From: SXNM01 sp964586155
GTDB taxonomy: Bacteria; Myxococcota_A; UBA9042
Direction of reading: 5' to 3'
Length of the DNA: 64,000 bases
Assembly (NCBI GenBank): GCA_964586155.1
Contig: CAZPHC010000006.1
Span: 1-64,000 of the forward strand
The notes under the pieces were generated by a model. That model saw nothing but the letters and a program-made list of their open reading frames with translations, did no database searches and was not told the DNA's origin. Below, piece by piece: positions 39,977-51,400 of this stretch; the stretch's first letter is position 1, and every line of letters starts with the position of its first letter. Position numbers and translations under genes: made by a program.

Positions 39977-41028
39977 TCGGCCCCCTTGTCGCTGTCGCTG
40001 TCGCCCGCGCCAGGCGCCTTGGCAGCCGGCATGACGATCGGCGTTACGACCGTCGGTGACGAAGAGGTCGCCCCGGCCGGCGTCGGCTGGACCGCGGCCA
40101 GCGGCACCGGCTGGGTCGTGAACGCCAACATCGCGTCGCGCTGGCTCGCGGTGAACTGCGACGTGGTGCGCGCGGCCGCGCCGGGGTCCGCCGGGCGCGG
40201 GCGGTTGTGATGCACGATGCGTCGTCGCCAGCGGTGCTCGCCGTTGGCCTCGGTGCGCGCCTGGGCGATCTGGCTCATGCGCTCGCGCAGATCGTCCGGC
40301 CCGAGCTCGAGGTCGAGCCGGCCCATGTGGGCGACCGCCATCCGGCCCGTCTCCTCCGAGACCGCGACCACGATGGCGTCGGTCTCGTCCGCGACGCCCA
40401 GCGCCGCCCGATGGCGCGATCCGAGGCCCTCCGGCAGGTCCTCGCCCCCGGCCAGCGGCAGGAAGCAGCCAGCCGCCGCGACCCGGCCCTTGCTGATGAT
40501 GACCGCGCCGTCGTGGGTCGGGTTGCGGTGGCTCGGCACGAACAGCGAGATCAGCAGCTGCCACGAGATCGCCGCGTCGATCTGCACACCCGCCTCGACG
40601 TAGCGGTCGAGCGGTGCGTCGTGCTCGATCACGATCAGCGCGCCGATGCCGCGTTGGCCGAGCACACCGGCAGCCCGCTGCACCTCGCTGACCACCGCGT
40701 CCTGGCGCGGGTCGGTGCCGGCGCGCCAGAGCGGGGCTCGGACCGCGCTGGCGAGGGCGCGGCGGATGTCGTCCTGGAAGAGCACCACCAACAGCACCAC
40801 CAGCGAACCGATCAGGCGGTCGAGCAGCCAGTTGACCGTGGGCAGATCGAGCAGCGTGTCCTGGCTCAGGTAGAAGCCGCCGAAGAGCAACGCGGCGGCC
40901 GCGAGGACCGCGCCGCTCCGCGATCCGCGCAGCAGCAGCAGCACCCGGTAGATCAGCGCCGAGACGAGCAGGATGTCGACGCAAGCGCGCCAGACCGAGA
41001 CATCCAGGCTCAGCGCAAGATCCGGCAC
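39973..41028 (-). CDS. cdaA: Diadenylate cyclase CdaA (c-di-AMP synthase)
   Basis: A 351-aa protein with three N-terminal membrane segments (residues 12-33, 38-54, 72-84) and a DAC domain that joins two ATP into c-di-AMP. Signature residues: THDGAVII with DGA at 173-175, GSRHRAALG with RHR at 205-207, and AIVVAVSEETG. A Pro/Ala/Ser tail of about 80 residues follows, longer than usual. It overlaps folP upstream by 19 nt and the cdaR-like gene by 4 nt. The PgpH-type phosphodiesterase at 51393 could remove its product. Confidence 0.94.
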   Translation of the reverse strand: MPDLALSLDVSVWRACVDILLVSALIYRVLLLLRGSRSGAVLAAAALLFGGFYLSQDTLLDLPTVNWLLDRLIGSLVVLLVVLFQDDIRRALASAVRAPLWRAGTDPRQDAVVSEVQRAAGVLGQRGIGALIVIEHDAPLDRYVEAGVQIDAAISWQLLISLFVPSHRNPTHDGAVIISKGRVAAAGCFLPLAGGEDLPEGLGSRHRAALGVADETDAIVVAVSEETGRMAVAHMGRLDLELGPDDLRERMSQIAQARTEANGEHRWRRRIVHHNRPRPADPGAAARTTSQFTASQRDAMLAFTTQPVPLAAVQPTPAGATSSSPTVVTPIVMPAAKAPGAGDSDSDKGAE

Positions 41029-41927
41029 CTTCGCCCTCCTGCGACCGGCGTCGCGTCGCCCTGGTGGATCGCCCAGGCGACGTCCACCACGTCCCGCATC
41101 TCGGCCACGTCGTGGACGCGCACATAGCGCGCACCCGCGAGCACGGCCGCGGTCACTGCCGCAGCGGTGGCCATCAGCCGCTCGCCGACCGGGCGGCCCG
41201 TGACGACACCGAGCACGCTCTTGCGCGAGGGGCCGACGTAGAGCGGCCGGCCGAGCCTAGCCAAGGCCTCGACCGGTCGCAAGAAAACGAGATTCTGCGC
41301 CGCCGACTTGCCGAAGCCGATGCCCGGGTCGAGCACCAGGCGATGGCCGGCGACGCCCAAGGCTTCGGCCTGCTGCGCCATCGCGGCGAGCTCGGTGACG
41401 ACGCGCGCGACGCCGGCGTCGCGGTCGGTGGGCATCTCGGCCGCCGCGGCGGACCAGCCCATCGCGCCGATGCGATGCGGCACATGCATCAGCACCCAGA
41501 GCGCGTCGGCGTCACGGACGTGGGCCGCCATCTCGGCGCTGGGCGCGCCACTGGTGTCGTTGACCATGCGCGCGCCAGCGTCGAGGGCGACGCGCGCCGT
41601 CGTCGGCCGCCGCGTGTCGACGGCGATCGGCGCGTCGAATCGGCCTCGCAGCGCCTCGACCGTGCGAGCGATGCGCTCGGCCTCGAGCCCCTCGGGCACT
41701 TCGGTTGCACCCGGGCGACTCGACTCGGCGCCCACGTCGAGGATCTCGGCGCCCGCGTCCAGCATCGCCTCGGCCCGGCGCAGCGCAGCGTCGAGGTGGC
41801 CGCCGACGCCGTCACCAGCAAACGAATCGGTCGTCACGTTGAGGATGCCGACGAGCCAAGGTCGCTCGTTCGAGGCCGCAGCGGTGGACGATGCGGCTGG
41901 GTCGGACGGCGCGGAAGGCGGCGACAC
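41010..41927 (-). CDS. folP: Dihydropteroate synthase
   Basis: A 305-aa enzyme of folate synthesis (pterin pyrophosphate plus p-aminobenzoate). Motifs: LVGILNVTTDSFAGDG (Pro of the usual TPDSF is Thr), EILDVGAESSRPGA, PIAVDTRRPTTA, GARMVNDTSGA, LDPGIGFGKS and LYVGPSRKSVLG. The start is uncertain: GTG 41927 is chosen; TTG 41939 overlapping the ftsH stop is possible. Neither has a clear ribosome box, suggesting coupling to ftsH. Confidence 0.93.
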   Translation of the reverse strand: MSPPSAPSDPAASSTAAASNERPWLVGILNVTTDSFAGDGVGGHLDAALRRAEAMLDAGAEILDVGAESSRPGATEVPEGLEAERIARTVEALRGRFDAPIAVDTRRPTTARVALDAGARMVNDTSGAPSAEMAAHVRDADALWVLMHVPHRIGAMGWSAAAAEMPTDRDAGVARVVTELAAMAQQAEALGVAGHRLVLDPGIGFGKSAAQNLVFLRPVEALARLGRPLYVGPSRKSVLGVVTGRPVGERLMATAAAVTAAVLAGARYVRVHDVAEMRDVVDVAWAIHQGDATPVAGGRRCRILR

Positions 41928-41935
41928 GCGTCCGG

Positions 41936-43878
<1,943 letters not shown>

Positions 43879-43885
<7 letters not shown>

Positions 43886-45117
43886 GTGCTCCTTGCCCGG
43901 CTTCGCGAGCCGCTCGACCCCGGCGCGTCATCCCTCGATCGCGCGCTTCGGGGTGGCGGCGCGTGCGCACGGCGCGAACCCCCATCGCCAAGGTAGGTGC
44001 CTCTTGGGAGGCGCGCAACGTCACGGCGCACGATCGCCACGAATTCGCCACGATGCTCCAGGCGCAAGCCGTGGATCTCGGTCGAGGATCCCGGCGTCGC
44101 GACCCTGCGCCACGAAAGCACTTGTCGCGTCGCCCGATCGCTCGGCGCTTCGGCCCCGAGCGCGCGCGCGACGGCGGCGAGCAGCACGCCCAGGGGCGCC
44201 ACCGCGGGCGGCACCAGGCGAGCGGGCAGCTCGAGACCGATGACCTGCGCGCCCGGAGCGCCCTGCGCGTCGTCCTGCAGCCAGCGGCCATGGTCGGTCA
44301 GCGCGACGTCGAGCCAGAAGCCGAGCGCGTCGGCGGCGTCCGCGGCGTGGCGGGCGCTGCGCACGATGCCGGTCGACGCGCCCGGGCGGATCGCCTCGAG
44401 GCGCGGCAGCAGCTCGTGGCGCAGGCGGTTGCGCTCGTGGCGCGTGTCGTGATTGTGCGGATCGTCGACCCAGCGCAGGCCGAGATCGACGGCCAACGCG
44501 ACGATGTCGGTGCGCCGCAGACCGAGCAGCGGCCGGACGACCCGGACGGCGGCCTCGGTGGGCGCCGTGTCCTCGTGGCCGAGCAGGCCGTCGCGGTCGC
44601 TTCGCATCGCCCCGAGCGCCGACAGCCCCGCGCCGCGCGCCAGGCGCATCAGCACGGTCTCGGCCTGGTCGTCGGCGTGGTGCGCGATCGCGATCACGGG
44701 GGCTCCCAGCTGCGCGGCCACGCGCTCCATCGCGGCATAACGCGCGAGCCGGGCGTTTGCTTCCAGTTGCGCCGCGTCGCCGTCGACCGGGGCGGCGATC
44801 CGCGCCCACGGATCGCCGTGACGCGCCGCCATCGCGTCCAACGCGGCCGCGACGGCGTCCGCATCGTCGCGCAGGCCGTGATCGACCTGCACAACGTGCA
44901 GCGCGTGCCCGAGAGAGCGACGCAGGCGCGCCAGCAGCTCCCAGGCGACGATCGAGTCCACCCCGGCGCTGCAGCCGAGCACCACGACGTCGCCCGGGCG
45001 CCAGAGCGCGTCGGTGCGGACGGCGCTGCGCACGACGTCGAGGGCGCGGCGGAGCCGTCGCCGCGCGGCGCTTCGGGCGTCGAGGGCCTCTGTCGCGGCG
45101 AGCGGTGGGCTGGTCAA
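43879..45117 (-). CDS. tilS: tRNA(Ile)-lysidine synthase TilS
   Basis: A 412-aa enzyme that converts C34 of tRNA-Ile(CAU) to lysidine. The PP-loop reads VVVLGCSAGVDSIVAWEL (SAGVDS for the usual SGGxDS); HVVQVDHGLR and AIAHHADDQAETVLMRLARG follow, with WVDDPHNHDTRHERNRLRHELLP typical for the family. The C-terminal tRNA-binding region is short. TTG 45117 overlaps the stop of the preceding lipoprotein gene, with no ribosome box. First of the core operon tilS-ftsH-folP-cdaA-cdaR-lysC. Confidence 0.93.
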
Positions 45118-48100
45118 GGCTGCAGAATCGCCGTCGCGACCCCGTCGAGGCCCTTGGCGCCCGCGCCGCCGACCGACGGGCCGCCATTGCCGCCGGCGCC
45201 CGGCTTGCCGACCACGAGCTGGTTGAGCGCGGTGAGCTTGGTCGGGTCGACCGTCGACGTCTGGGTGCCGGCGCCCGGGAGCAGCAGGATCGCTGCGCTC
45301 GGGCCACCACAGCCGCCGCCGCCGCCGCCGCCCGCGCCGCCGTCGCCGCCGTCGCCGCCGTCGCCGCCGCTGGACGTGCAGAAGGTCTCACTCTTGTTCT
45401 CGACCGCCGCGCCGCCCTTGCCGCCCTTGCCGCCGATGCCGCCGCCACCCCCCGGCCCGCCGCTGCCGCCGTGTCCGCCGTTGCCGCCCGTCAGCAGGTT
45501 GCCGATCAGGACGGGGGCGCCGCCCGAGCCGACGACGATGCCGACCGCCACCGACGCCCCACCACCGCCGCCGCCGAGGCCACCCAGGCCGCCGCAGCCG
45601 CCAGCGCCGCCACCGCCGCCGCTGCCGCCTGTGTCGGGGAACTTGCTCGTCGAATTGGCGCAGTCGTGGACCTCGACGCCGCCGGCCGCGCCGCCACCGC
45701 CACCGCCGCCGCCGTTGCCGCCGTTGCCGCCGGGAAGCCCGGCATTCGGCAGCCACGCCGTGGCGCTCGCGACGCCCTTGGGGCCATGGCAGGCCTGGCC
45801 GCCGAGGCCGTTGCTGCCGTTGCCGCCGTCCGCGCCGTCGTCGCCGTCGCGTTGCTCGACCGGGACGCGACAGGTGCCGCAGCCCGGGCCGTTCACGCAG
45901 GCGGTGACCTTGCCCTGCCACGAGTCGATGTAGCTGTCCCAGCCTGGTTTGCCGCCGGCGCCCGGCGTGCCCGCGCCCTTGGACGCCGTCAGCGCGCCCG
46001 GGGCGCCGGTCTCCTCGGCCTTGGCTGTTTGGGTGTACGGCTTGCTCGGGCAGGCCGGACTCGGGGCGTCCTCGTCCATCACCGGGCAGATGGCGCTGCC
46101 GCCTGCGCCGCCGGCCGTCGACCAACCGGCTGGCTCGATGCCGGCGTTGGCGCCGCTGGGGCAGAGGCCGACACCGCCGGCGCCGCCGGGCTGCGCATCG
46201 TCGGGCCCGCACAGCGCCTTGCCGATGTCGCGCGCCGGCAGACCCACGCTGCCCTTGGCGCCGCTGCTGCCGCCCGCGCCGCTCGCGCCCGAGCTGCCCG
46301 CACCGCCGCTGCCGGCCAGGACCTGGCAGCCGACCAGGGCGAACCGGTCGTCGCAGCCGATGCTCCAGACGCCGTAGCTGGGCGCACCGGCCCCCAGCGC
46401 CGCCGCGCCGAGGATGGTCAGGCCGTCGACCCGGGTCGGGACCGCGGCGGCGCCGCCGCTGATGCCGTCGCAGATCACCGTGGCCTGCACGCCCCCGCTC
46501 ACGGTCGGGCCAGAGACGACGGTCTGGTAGGCGATCGGATCGCGAACGCCGAAGCCCGAGGCGTAGCCGCCGTAGATCGACACGCCTGGCACGAGCTGGA
46601 CGGTCTCGGCGTAGACGCCGGTCGCGACGTAGAGGTGCGGCTTGCCCGTGGCGACGGCGCGGTTCAACGCAGCGTCGACCGTGCGCATCGGCAGCGCACG
46701 CGTACCCGGGTTCTGGTCGCTGCCGGTCTTGGCGACGAAGACCGCCAGCGCGGCCACGCCGTCGACGCCGTCGCAGTCCTGGTCGACGCCGTCGGGCAGA
46801 TCGGCGCCGGGCTGGGCCTTGCACTCGCAGCCGGTACCGGCGATGCCGTCGGCGTCGTACCAGCCGGCGAGGCAGCTCCAGGCGCAGGCCGGGCTGCCCG
46901 CGCTCGGGCCGGCGTCGGCGACCGTGCAGGTGACGGCGGTGCCGAGGCTCGCGGGAACCGGGCAGGCCACGCCGCAGGCACCGCAGTGCAGCAGCGATTG
47001 AGGCTTGCCGTCGGCGTTGGTGAAGCCCTCGTCGGTGCTGCCGTCGCAATCGTCGTCGACGCCGTTGCAGGTCTCGGTCGTCTTCTGCGCCGCGCTGCAG
47101 AGCCATCCGGCGGCGCCCTGGCAGGTCGTCACGCCCGGGCAGAGCGTGGCGTCGTCGCCACAGGCCACGCCGACGAGGTCCTCGTCGGTGGCGCCGTCGC
47201 AGTCGTCGTCTGCGCCGTTGCATTGCTCCGGCAGCTTGGCCTTGGCGTCGCAGATCCAGCCGGCAGCCCCGGCGCAGCTGGCCAGGCCGGGGCAGAGGCT
47301 GTCGGTGCCGCCGCATGGTGTGCTGGCGAGGCCTTCGTCGGTGCTGCCGTCGCAGTCGTCGTCGAGCCCGTTGCAGGTCTCGGCCGACGCGCCGACGGCG
47401 GTGCAGGCCGACCAGCCGCCCTTGTCGGGCTCGCAGACGCGCTGGCCAGTGCAGACACCGACGTTGCCGCCTCCGGCGACGCAGACCTGGGTCGCGCCGG
47501 CCGTCGCGGTGGAGCAGGTGCAGGAGTTGGTGTCGGGGATGCAGAGCTCGAGGCCCTCGACAAGCTTGCAGCTCTGGCCCTTGGCGCAGCCGCCGCCCGG
47601 ATCCGGGCAAGGCAGGATGCAGGCCTTCGGATCGCCGCCGAGCCCGAGGCAGAGGCCGCCCGCGCAGCTGAGGGCGCTGGCGCAGGGCGTGCAGGCGAGG
47701 GCCGGATCTGCGACGCAGCGCGGCGGGCCGCCTTCGAGGCGACAGACATAGCCGACCGGGCAGGGGGGGCAGGTCGGCGTCACCGGGTCGGCGTCGTCCA
47801 CGGCGTCGCTGTCGGCGGGTGTGCCGTCGAGGGGCCCTGTGTCGCCCGGCTCCGTGTCTGCGGGCTCCACGTCGGCGGCGTCCGTGTCCGTGGGCTCCAC
47901 GTCCGCGGGGTCCGTATCCGCGGGCTCCGTGTCCGGGGGGGCGACGTCGAGCGGCTCGCTATCGCCCGGTTCGCCGTCGTCGCCGTCCTGCTCGGACGTA
48001 TCGTCGTCGGCGATCGCCGTGTCCGCGCCGTCGAGTTCGCCCTTGAGCGTGTCGAGCAGGACGTCCGGCGTCGTCAGCGAGCCGACGACCAACGAGTCAT

Positions 48101-48230
48101 CGCTGCAGCCGCCGACGGCAAGCAGGGCCAGCGCGGCCAGCAATGCCAGCAGCTGGGGGAGCCAGTGCGACCGGAACCCTTGGGATCGCAGCGATGTCTG
48201 GGGCAGCCACGCAGGGGCGAACCTGTTCAT
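45114..48230 (-). CDS. MopE-type Cys-rich and Gly-rich lipoprotein with beta-helix domain
   Basis: A 1038-aa surface lipoprotein; signal LLALLAALALLAVGGC. ATG 48230 is chosen; an in-frame ATG 12 nt and one 48 nt upstream exist. After an acidic PADTEP-type repeat come Cys-rich knots and four MopE-like motifs (CNGLDDDCDGSTDE, CNGADDDCDGATDE, CNGVDDDCDGSTDE, DGVDQDCDGVDG). A DUF1565-like right-handed beta-helix start follows (VFVAKTGSDQNPGTRALPMR, YVATGVYAETVQLVPGVSIY). The final 350 residues are Gly-rich collagen-like loops (GGNGGNGG, GGDGGDGG). It is probably extracellular and metal-binding. Confidence 0.87.
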   Translation of the reverse strand: MNRFAPAWLPQTSLRSQGFRSHWLPQLLALLAALALLAVGGCSDDSLVVGSLTTPDVLLDTLKGELDGADTAIADDDTSEQDGDDGEPGDSEPLDVAPPDTEPADTDPADVEPTDTDAADVEPADTEPGDTGPLDGTPADSDAVDDADPVTPTCPPCPVGYVCRLEGGPPRCVADPALACTPCASALSCAGGLCLGLGGDPKACILPCPDPGGGCAKGQSCKLVEGLELCIPDTNSCTCSTATAGATQVCVAGGGNVGVCTGQRVCEPDKGGWSACTAVGASAETCNGLDDDCDGSTDEGLASTPCGGTDSLCPGLASCAGAAGWICDAKAKLPEQCNGADDDCDGATDEDLVGVACGDDATLCPGVTTCQGAAGWLCSAAQKTTETCNGVDDDCDGSTDEGFTNADGKPQSLLHCGACGVACPVPASLGTAVTCTVADAGPSAGSPACAWSCLAGWYDADGIAGTGCECKAQPGADLPDGVDQDCDGVDGVAALAVFVAKTGSDQNPGTRALPMRTVDAALNRAVATGKPHLYVATGVYAETVQLVPGVSIYGGYASGFGVRDPIAYQTVVSGPTVSGGVQATVICDGISGGAAAVPTRVDGLTILGAAALGAGAPSYGVWSIGCDDRFALVGCQVLAGSGGAGSSGASGAGGSSGAKGSVGLPARDIGKALCGPDDAQPGGAGGVGLCPSGANAGIEPAGWSTAGGAGGSAICPVMDEDAPSPACPSKPYTQTAKAEETGAPGALTASKGAGTPGAGGKPGWDSYIDSWQGKVTACVNGPGCGTCRVPVEQRDGDDGADGGNGSNGLGGQACHGPKGVASATAWLPNAGLPGGNGGNGGGGGGGGAAGGVEVHDCANSTSKFPDTGGSGGGGGAGGCGGLGGLGGGGGGASVAVGIVVGSGGAPVLIGNLLTGGNGGHGGSGGPGGGGGIGGKGGKGGAAVENKSETFCTSSGGDGGDGGDGGAGGGGGGGCGGPSAAILLLPGAGTQTSTVDPTKLTALNQLVVGKPGAGGNGGPSVGGAGAKGLDGVATAILQP
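47851..47940. repeat. Six 15-nt tandem repeats in the MopE-like gene
   Basis: Six units like TCCGTGTCCGTGGGC encode an acidic pentapeptide repeat of the ADTEP type (on the minus strand) just after the lipidated N-terminus; probably a length-variable spacer. Confidence 0.85.
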
Positions 48231-48296
48231 GCCGCACACCATAGCGTTCCCGTGGCAACGGCAAAAGGTCCGCGTCACGCGGACGCGCCGACGTGC

Positions 48297-48617
48297 TCAG
48301 ATCGGCTCGGGCCGCCATTGCCGCGTATCGACCGCGGCGAGGCCGCCGACGATGATCTCGTCGAGGCGCATGTAGACGCTATCCATCGATGACGACGTCG
48401 GCTTGTCGGCCAGCCGGCGCCAATGCGACCACGAGTCGTAGCCGTAGAGCTCGGTGACCAGGCCCGCCTCCTCGTCGTCGACCCAGAACTCGTAGGTCGC
48501 GACGCCGAGATCGTCGGCGTGCTCGAAGACGCGGGCGATCAGGCGCTTGAGCTCGTCCATGTCCGAGGGCTGCACCTGGTAGCGGTGCTGGACGATGAAT
48601 CCGCCGAATCTGGACAT
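48297..48617 (-). CDS. Small conserved-looking protein, possible ABM-type ferredoxin-like fold
   Basis: A 106-aa soluble protein. AGGAGGT lies 3 nt before ATG 48617; earlier starts are poor. Its pattern (FIVQHRYQVQPSDMDELKRLI, ATYEFWVDDEEAGLVTELYG, YDSWSHWRRLADKP) resembles dimeric alpha-beta barrel (antibiotic biosynthesis monooxygenase-like) proteins, with a helix between two strands and Tyr/Trp-rich later part. Function unknown. It lies 55 nt downstream of ssb on the same strand and may share its transcript. Confidence 0.75.
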   Translation of the reverse strand: MSRFGGFIVQHRYQVQPSDMDELKRLIARVFEHADDLGVATYEFWVDDEEAGLVTELYGYDSWSHWRRLADKPTSSSMDSVYMRLDEIIVGGLAAVDTRQWRPEPI

Positions 48618-48672
48618 GGGACCTCCTGGTCGAGCGGTGCGGGGGACGTGTGCGCCGTCGCGCCGGGAGGGC

Positions 48673-49227
48673 TCAGAACGGGATGTCGTCGTCGATGTCG
48701 CCGCCCATGCCGGGGGCGCCGCCGCCCCAGCCGCCGCCGCTGTTGCCGCCGCCGTTGCCGCCGCCGCGATTGCCGCCGCCGCCGTTGCCGCCGCGCGCGC
48801 CGCCGCGGCCGCCGCCGCCGGCACCGCCGCCGCCGCCCCAGCCGCCGTCGTCGCCGCCGCCGGCGTCGTCAGGGCCCGCGCCACCGGCGTCGCCGCCCTT
48901 GCCGCCAACGAACTGCACCGTCGTCGCGACGATCTCGGTCTTGTAGCGCTTCTGGCCGTCCTTGTCGGTGTAGTCGCGTGTCTGCAGGCGGCCTTCGACG
49001 AAGACCTGGCGGCCCTTGCTCAAGAAGCGCTCGCAGTTCTCGGCCTGCTTGCCCCAGACGACGACCGAATGCCACTCGGTGCGCTCCTGGCGCGTGCCGT
49101 CCTTGCTGGTCCAGGCCTCGTTGGTGGCGATGCGAAGCTCGGTGACCGGCTGGTTCGACGCGGTGTAGCGCAGCTCAGGCTGGTTGCCGACGTTGCCGAG
49201 CAAGATGACTTTGTTGACGCTTGCCAT
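48673..49227 (-). CDS. ssb: Housekeeping single-stranded DNA-binding protein
   Basis: A 184-aa SSB: OB fold in residues 1-110 (NKVILLGNVGNQPELRYTAS, TEWHSVVVWGKQAENCERFL, GRQVFVEGRLQTRDYTDKDG), a long Gly/Asn/Arg linker, and the acidic tip DIDDDIPF that recruits replication and repair enzymes. Start ATG 49227 with GGAGG at 9 nt. Contrast with the tail-less SSB at 10181. Confidence 0.96.
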   Translation of the reverse strand: MASVNKVILLGNVGNQPELRYTASNQPVTELRIATNEAWTSKDGTRQERTEWHSVVVWGKQAENCERFLSKGRQVFVEGRLQTRDYTDKDGQKRYKTEIVATTVQFVGGKGGDAGGAGPDDAGGGDDGGWGGGGGAGGGGRGGARGGNGGGGNRGGGNGGGNSGGGWGGGAPGMGGDIDDDIPF

Positions 49228-49253
49228 GGTGGGATTCCTCCAAGTGGGCGGCA

Positions 49254-49282
49254 AGCCTAGGCGGCAGAGAGCCATGCCGCAA
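49254..49282 (-). promoter_or_regulatory. Vegetative promoter of ssb
   Basis: TTGCGG (49282-49277) and TAGGCT (49259-49254) on the minus strand, 17 nt apart; leader about 20 nt. Confidence 0.5.
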
Positions 49283-49429
49283 GGGGCCGCGGGTGGCGCC
49301 GCCCGCGGCGGGGGCGCTGGCGACAAGGTGCGCGCCGCCCCGGTCAGGCTGTGACCGAGTCGTCCACTGGGGGGCGGACCGAGCGCGCCGCTTGTCGCGT
49401 GGCGCGGCTTGTGCCACCGTCCGCGCTCC

Positions 49430-50188
49430 ATGGAACTCGACGAATACAAGAAGATGTTCGAGGCAGAGGAGCGGCACTTCTGGTTCCGCGCTTCGCGCCA
49501 GATTGTGCAGGGTTGGCTCGAACGCGCGATGGCCGAGGCCGGCATGGATCGCGGCGCGCGCCTGGTCGATGTCGGCGCCGGCACCGGCGGCATGCTCGCG
49601 CGCCTCGGCGGCACCTGCCGCACGCTCGGCGTCGAGTACTCGCCCGCGGGTGTGGCGTTCGCCCGATCGCGCGGCCTGGACGTCGTCCGCGGCGGCCTGC
49701 CGGATCTGCCCCTGCGCGACGGCGCGTTCGACCTCGCGCTGTCGATGGACGTGTTCGAGCACGTCGAGGACGACGTCGCGGCGATGCGCGGCATCCGGCG
49801 CGCCTTGCGCCCGGGCGGCCGCCTGATCACGACCGTGCCGGCGCTGCAGTGGCTCTGGAGTGAGCACGACGTGGCGCTGCACCACCACCGCCGCTACCAC
49901 AAGGCCGAATTCGCCGAACGCTTGCAGGCCGCGGGCTTCGAGATCGTCCACCTGAGCTACTACAACAGCCTGCTGCTGCCCCCCATCGCCGCGGTCCGAC
50001 TCGCCGGCAGGCTGCGTGGCCGCCCGGCTGCGGCGGTCAACGGCCAGGCGCCGGCCAGCGACGTGACCGATGTCGCGGCGCCGCTGAACGCCGTCCTCAC
50101 GCGCATCTTCGCCAGCGAGTCCCAGATCTTGCGGGTCACGAACCTGCCGATCGGCGCCTCGCTGATCGCCGACGTCCGCGCCCGCTGA
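49430..50188 (+). CDS. Class I SAM-dependent methyltransferase (type 11)
   Basis: A 252-aa protein. Motif I VDVGAGTGGMLARL, GVEYSPAGVAFARSRG, the acidic loop LALSMDVFEHVEDDVAAM and ALRPGGRLITTVPALQWLWS define a Methyltransf_11 fold. The stretch SEHDVALHHHRRYHKAEF is common in enzymes near polysaccharide or lipid genes, but none is next to it. ATG 49430 has no clear ribosome box. Substrate unknown. Confidence 0.9.
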   Translation: MELDEYKKMFEAEERHFWFRASRQIVQGWLERAMAEAGMDRGARLVDVGAGTGGMLARLGGTCRTLGVEYSPAGVAFARSRGLDVVRGGLPDLPLRDGAFDLALSMDVFEHVEDDVAAMRGIRRALRPGGRLITTVPALQWLWSEHDVALHHHRRYHKAEFAERLQAAGFEIVHLSYYNSLLLPPIAAVRLAGRLRGRPAAAVNGQAPASDVTDVAAPLNAVLTRIFASESQILRVTNLPIGASLIADVRAR

Positions 50189-50230
50189 GCGCTCCGGTCC
50201 CGCGCGGCGGCCGCTCGCTGCAATCTGGGC

Positions 50231-50259
50231 TTTTGCCCCTGCGATCGGTCGGCTAGGAT
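50231..50259 (+). promoter_or_regulatory. Vegetative promoter of the phoH-pgpH-ybeY operon
   Basis: TTTTGC (50231-50236) and TAGGAT (50254-50259), 17 nt apart; the leader before ATG 50333 would be about 67 nt. Confidence 0.4.
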
Positions 50260-50332
50260 CGAGGCCGCAGAGGAGACCGCCGACGTCCGCGTCGGTGCTC
50301 GGCCGCGCGGCGCCGCCGCGACCCGGAGGGAC

Positions 50333-51400
50333 ATGACCGACTCGACCGCGCGGGCCGATGCGTCCGCGACCAGCGACCCGATCGCCTCCCCTGCGCTGGA
50401 GCGGCGCAGCTACGCCATCGGGGACGCCGCGACGATGCAGGCGCTGCTCGGTGAGCGCGATCGCCACCTGCGCTGGCTCGAGTCGCGGTTGGGGGTCCGG
50501 TTGGCGGTTCGCGACGGATCGCTGCGTGCCGAGGGCGACAACGGCGCCCTGGAGCGCCTGGGCGGCTTGCTCGTGGACGTGCTCGAGCGCATCGCCAAGG
50601 GCCGCGAGGTCGACACCGACGTCCTGCGCCGCCTCGTCGATCGCGACGAGCCTGCCGTCGCGCCGCCGCGAGCGCTGGCACCGCTGCCCGGGCGCCGCGC
50701 CGAGCTGGCGCGGACGGTGAACCAGCGCCGCTACGTCGAGGCGATCGGCCGCTCCGACGTCGTGTTCGGCTGCGGGCCGGCGGGCACGGGCAAGACCTTC
50801 CTCGCGGTCGCGATGGCGCTCGACGCGCTGGAGCGTCACCAGGTCAAGCGCATCGTCCTGACGCGGCCGGCGGTCGAAGCCGGCGAGAAGCTGGGCTTCT
50901 TGCCCGGCGACCTCACGGCCAAGGTCAACCCCTACCTGCGGCCGCTGCTCGACGCCCTCGGCGATTTGCTCGACGCCGAGCGGGTCGAGCGCCTGGTCGA
51001 GCGCGGCCGGGTCGAGGTCGCGCCGCTGGCCTTCATGCGCGGCCGGACGCTGGCGAGCTCGTTCATCATCCTCGACGAGGCGCAGAACTGCACGCCCGAG
51101 CAGATGGCGATGCTGCTGACGCGCCTGGGCCAGGACAGCAAGGTCGTCGTCACCGGCGATCCGAGCCAGAGCGACCTGCCGTACCACCAACGTTCGGGGC
51201 TGCGCCACGCGCTCGATATCCTCGACGACGTCGACGGCATCGAGATCGTGCGCTTTGGCCCGGAGGACGTCGTCCGCCACCCGATGGTCGCCAAGATCGC
51301 CGCCGCCTACGCCCGCGACGCCGACGCGCAGCGTGACGATCCGGCGCGGCATCTGGACGAACGGCCGCGGCTCCGGCCGCGGGGCGCGGCGCATGGCTGA
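50333..51400 (+). CDS. phoH: PhoH-family ATPase (PhoH/YbeZ-like)
   Basis: A 355-aa protein. N-terminal KH-like region (GVRLAVRDGSLRAEGDNGAL), then the PhoH ATPase: GPAGTGKTFLAVAMA (Walker A), LTRPAVEAGEKLGFLPGDLT, RGRTLASSFIILDEAQNCTPEQM (Walker B DEAQ), KVVVTGDPSQSDLP and RHPMVAKI. PhoH/YbeZ works with YbeY in rRNA and RNA maintenance, and ybeY is two genes downstream. GGAGG precedes ATG 50333. It overlaps pgpH by 8 nt. Confidence 0.95.
   Translation: MTDSTARADASATSDPIASPALERRSYAIGDAATMQALLGERDRHLRWLESRLGVRLAVRDGSLRAEGDNGALERLGGLLVDVLERIAKGREVDTDVLRRLVDRDEPAVAPPRALAPLPGRRAELARTVNQRRYVEAIGRSDVVFGCGPAGTGKTFLAVAMALDALERHQVKRIVLTRPAVEAGEKLGFLPGDLTAKVNPYLRPLLDALGDLLDAERVERLVERGRVEVAPLAFMRGRTLASSFIILDEAQNCTPEQMAMLLTRLGQDSKVVVTGDPSQSDLPYHQRSGLRHALDILDDVDGIEIVRFGPEDVVRHPMVAKIAAAYARDADAQRDDPARHLDERPRLRPRGAAHG

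Noticed and set aside
44757..48392. Long rightward frame of 1211 codons opposite tilS and the MopE-like gene
   Set aside because: Low-complexity Ala/Arg/Val shadow; both minus-strand genes have clear domains.
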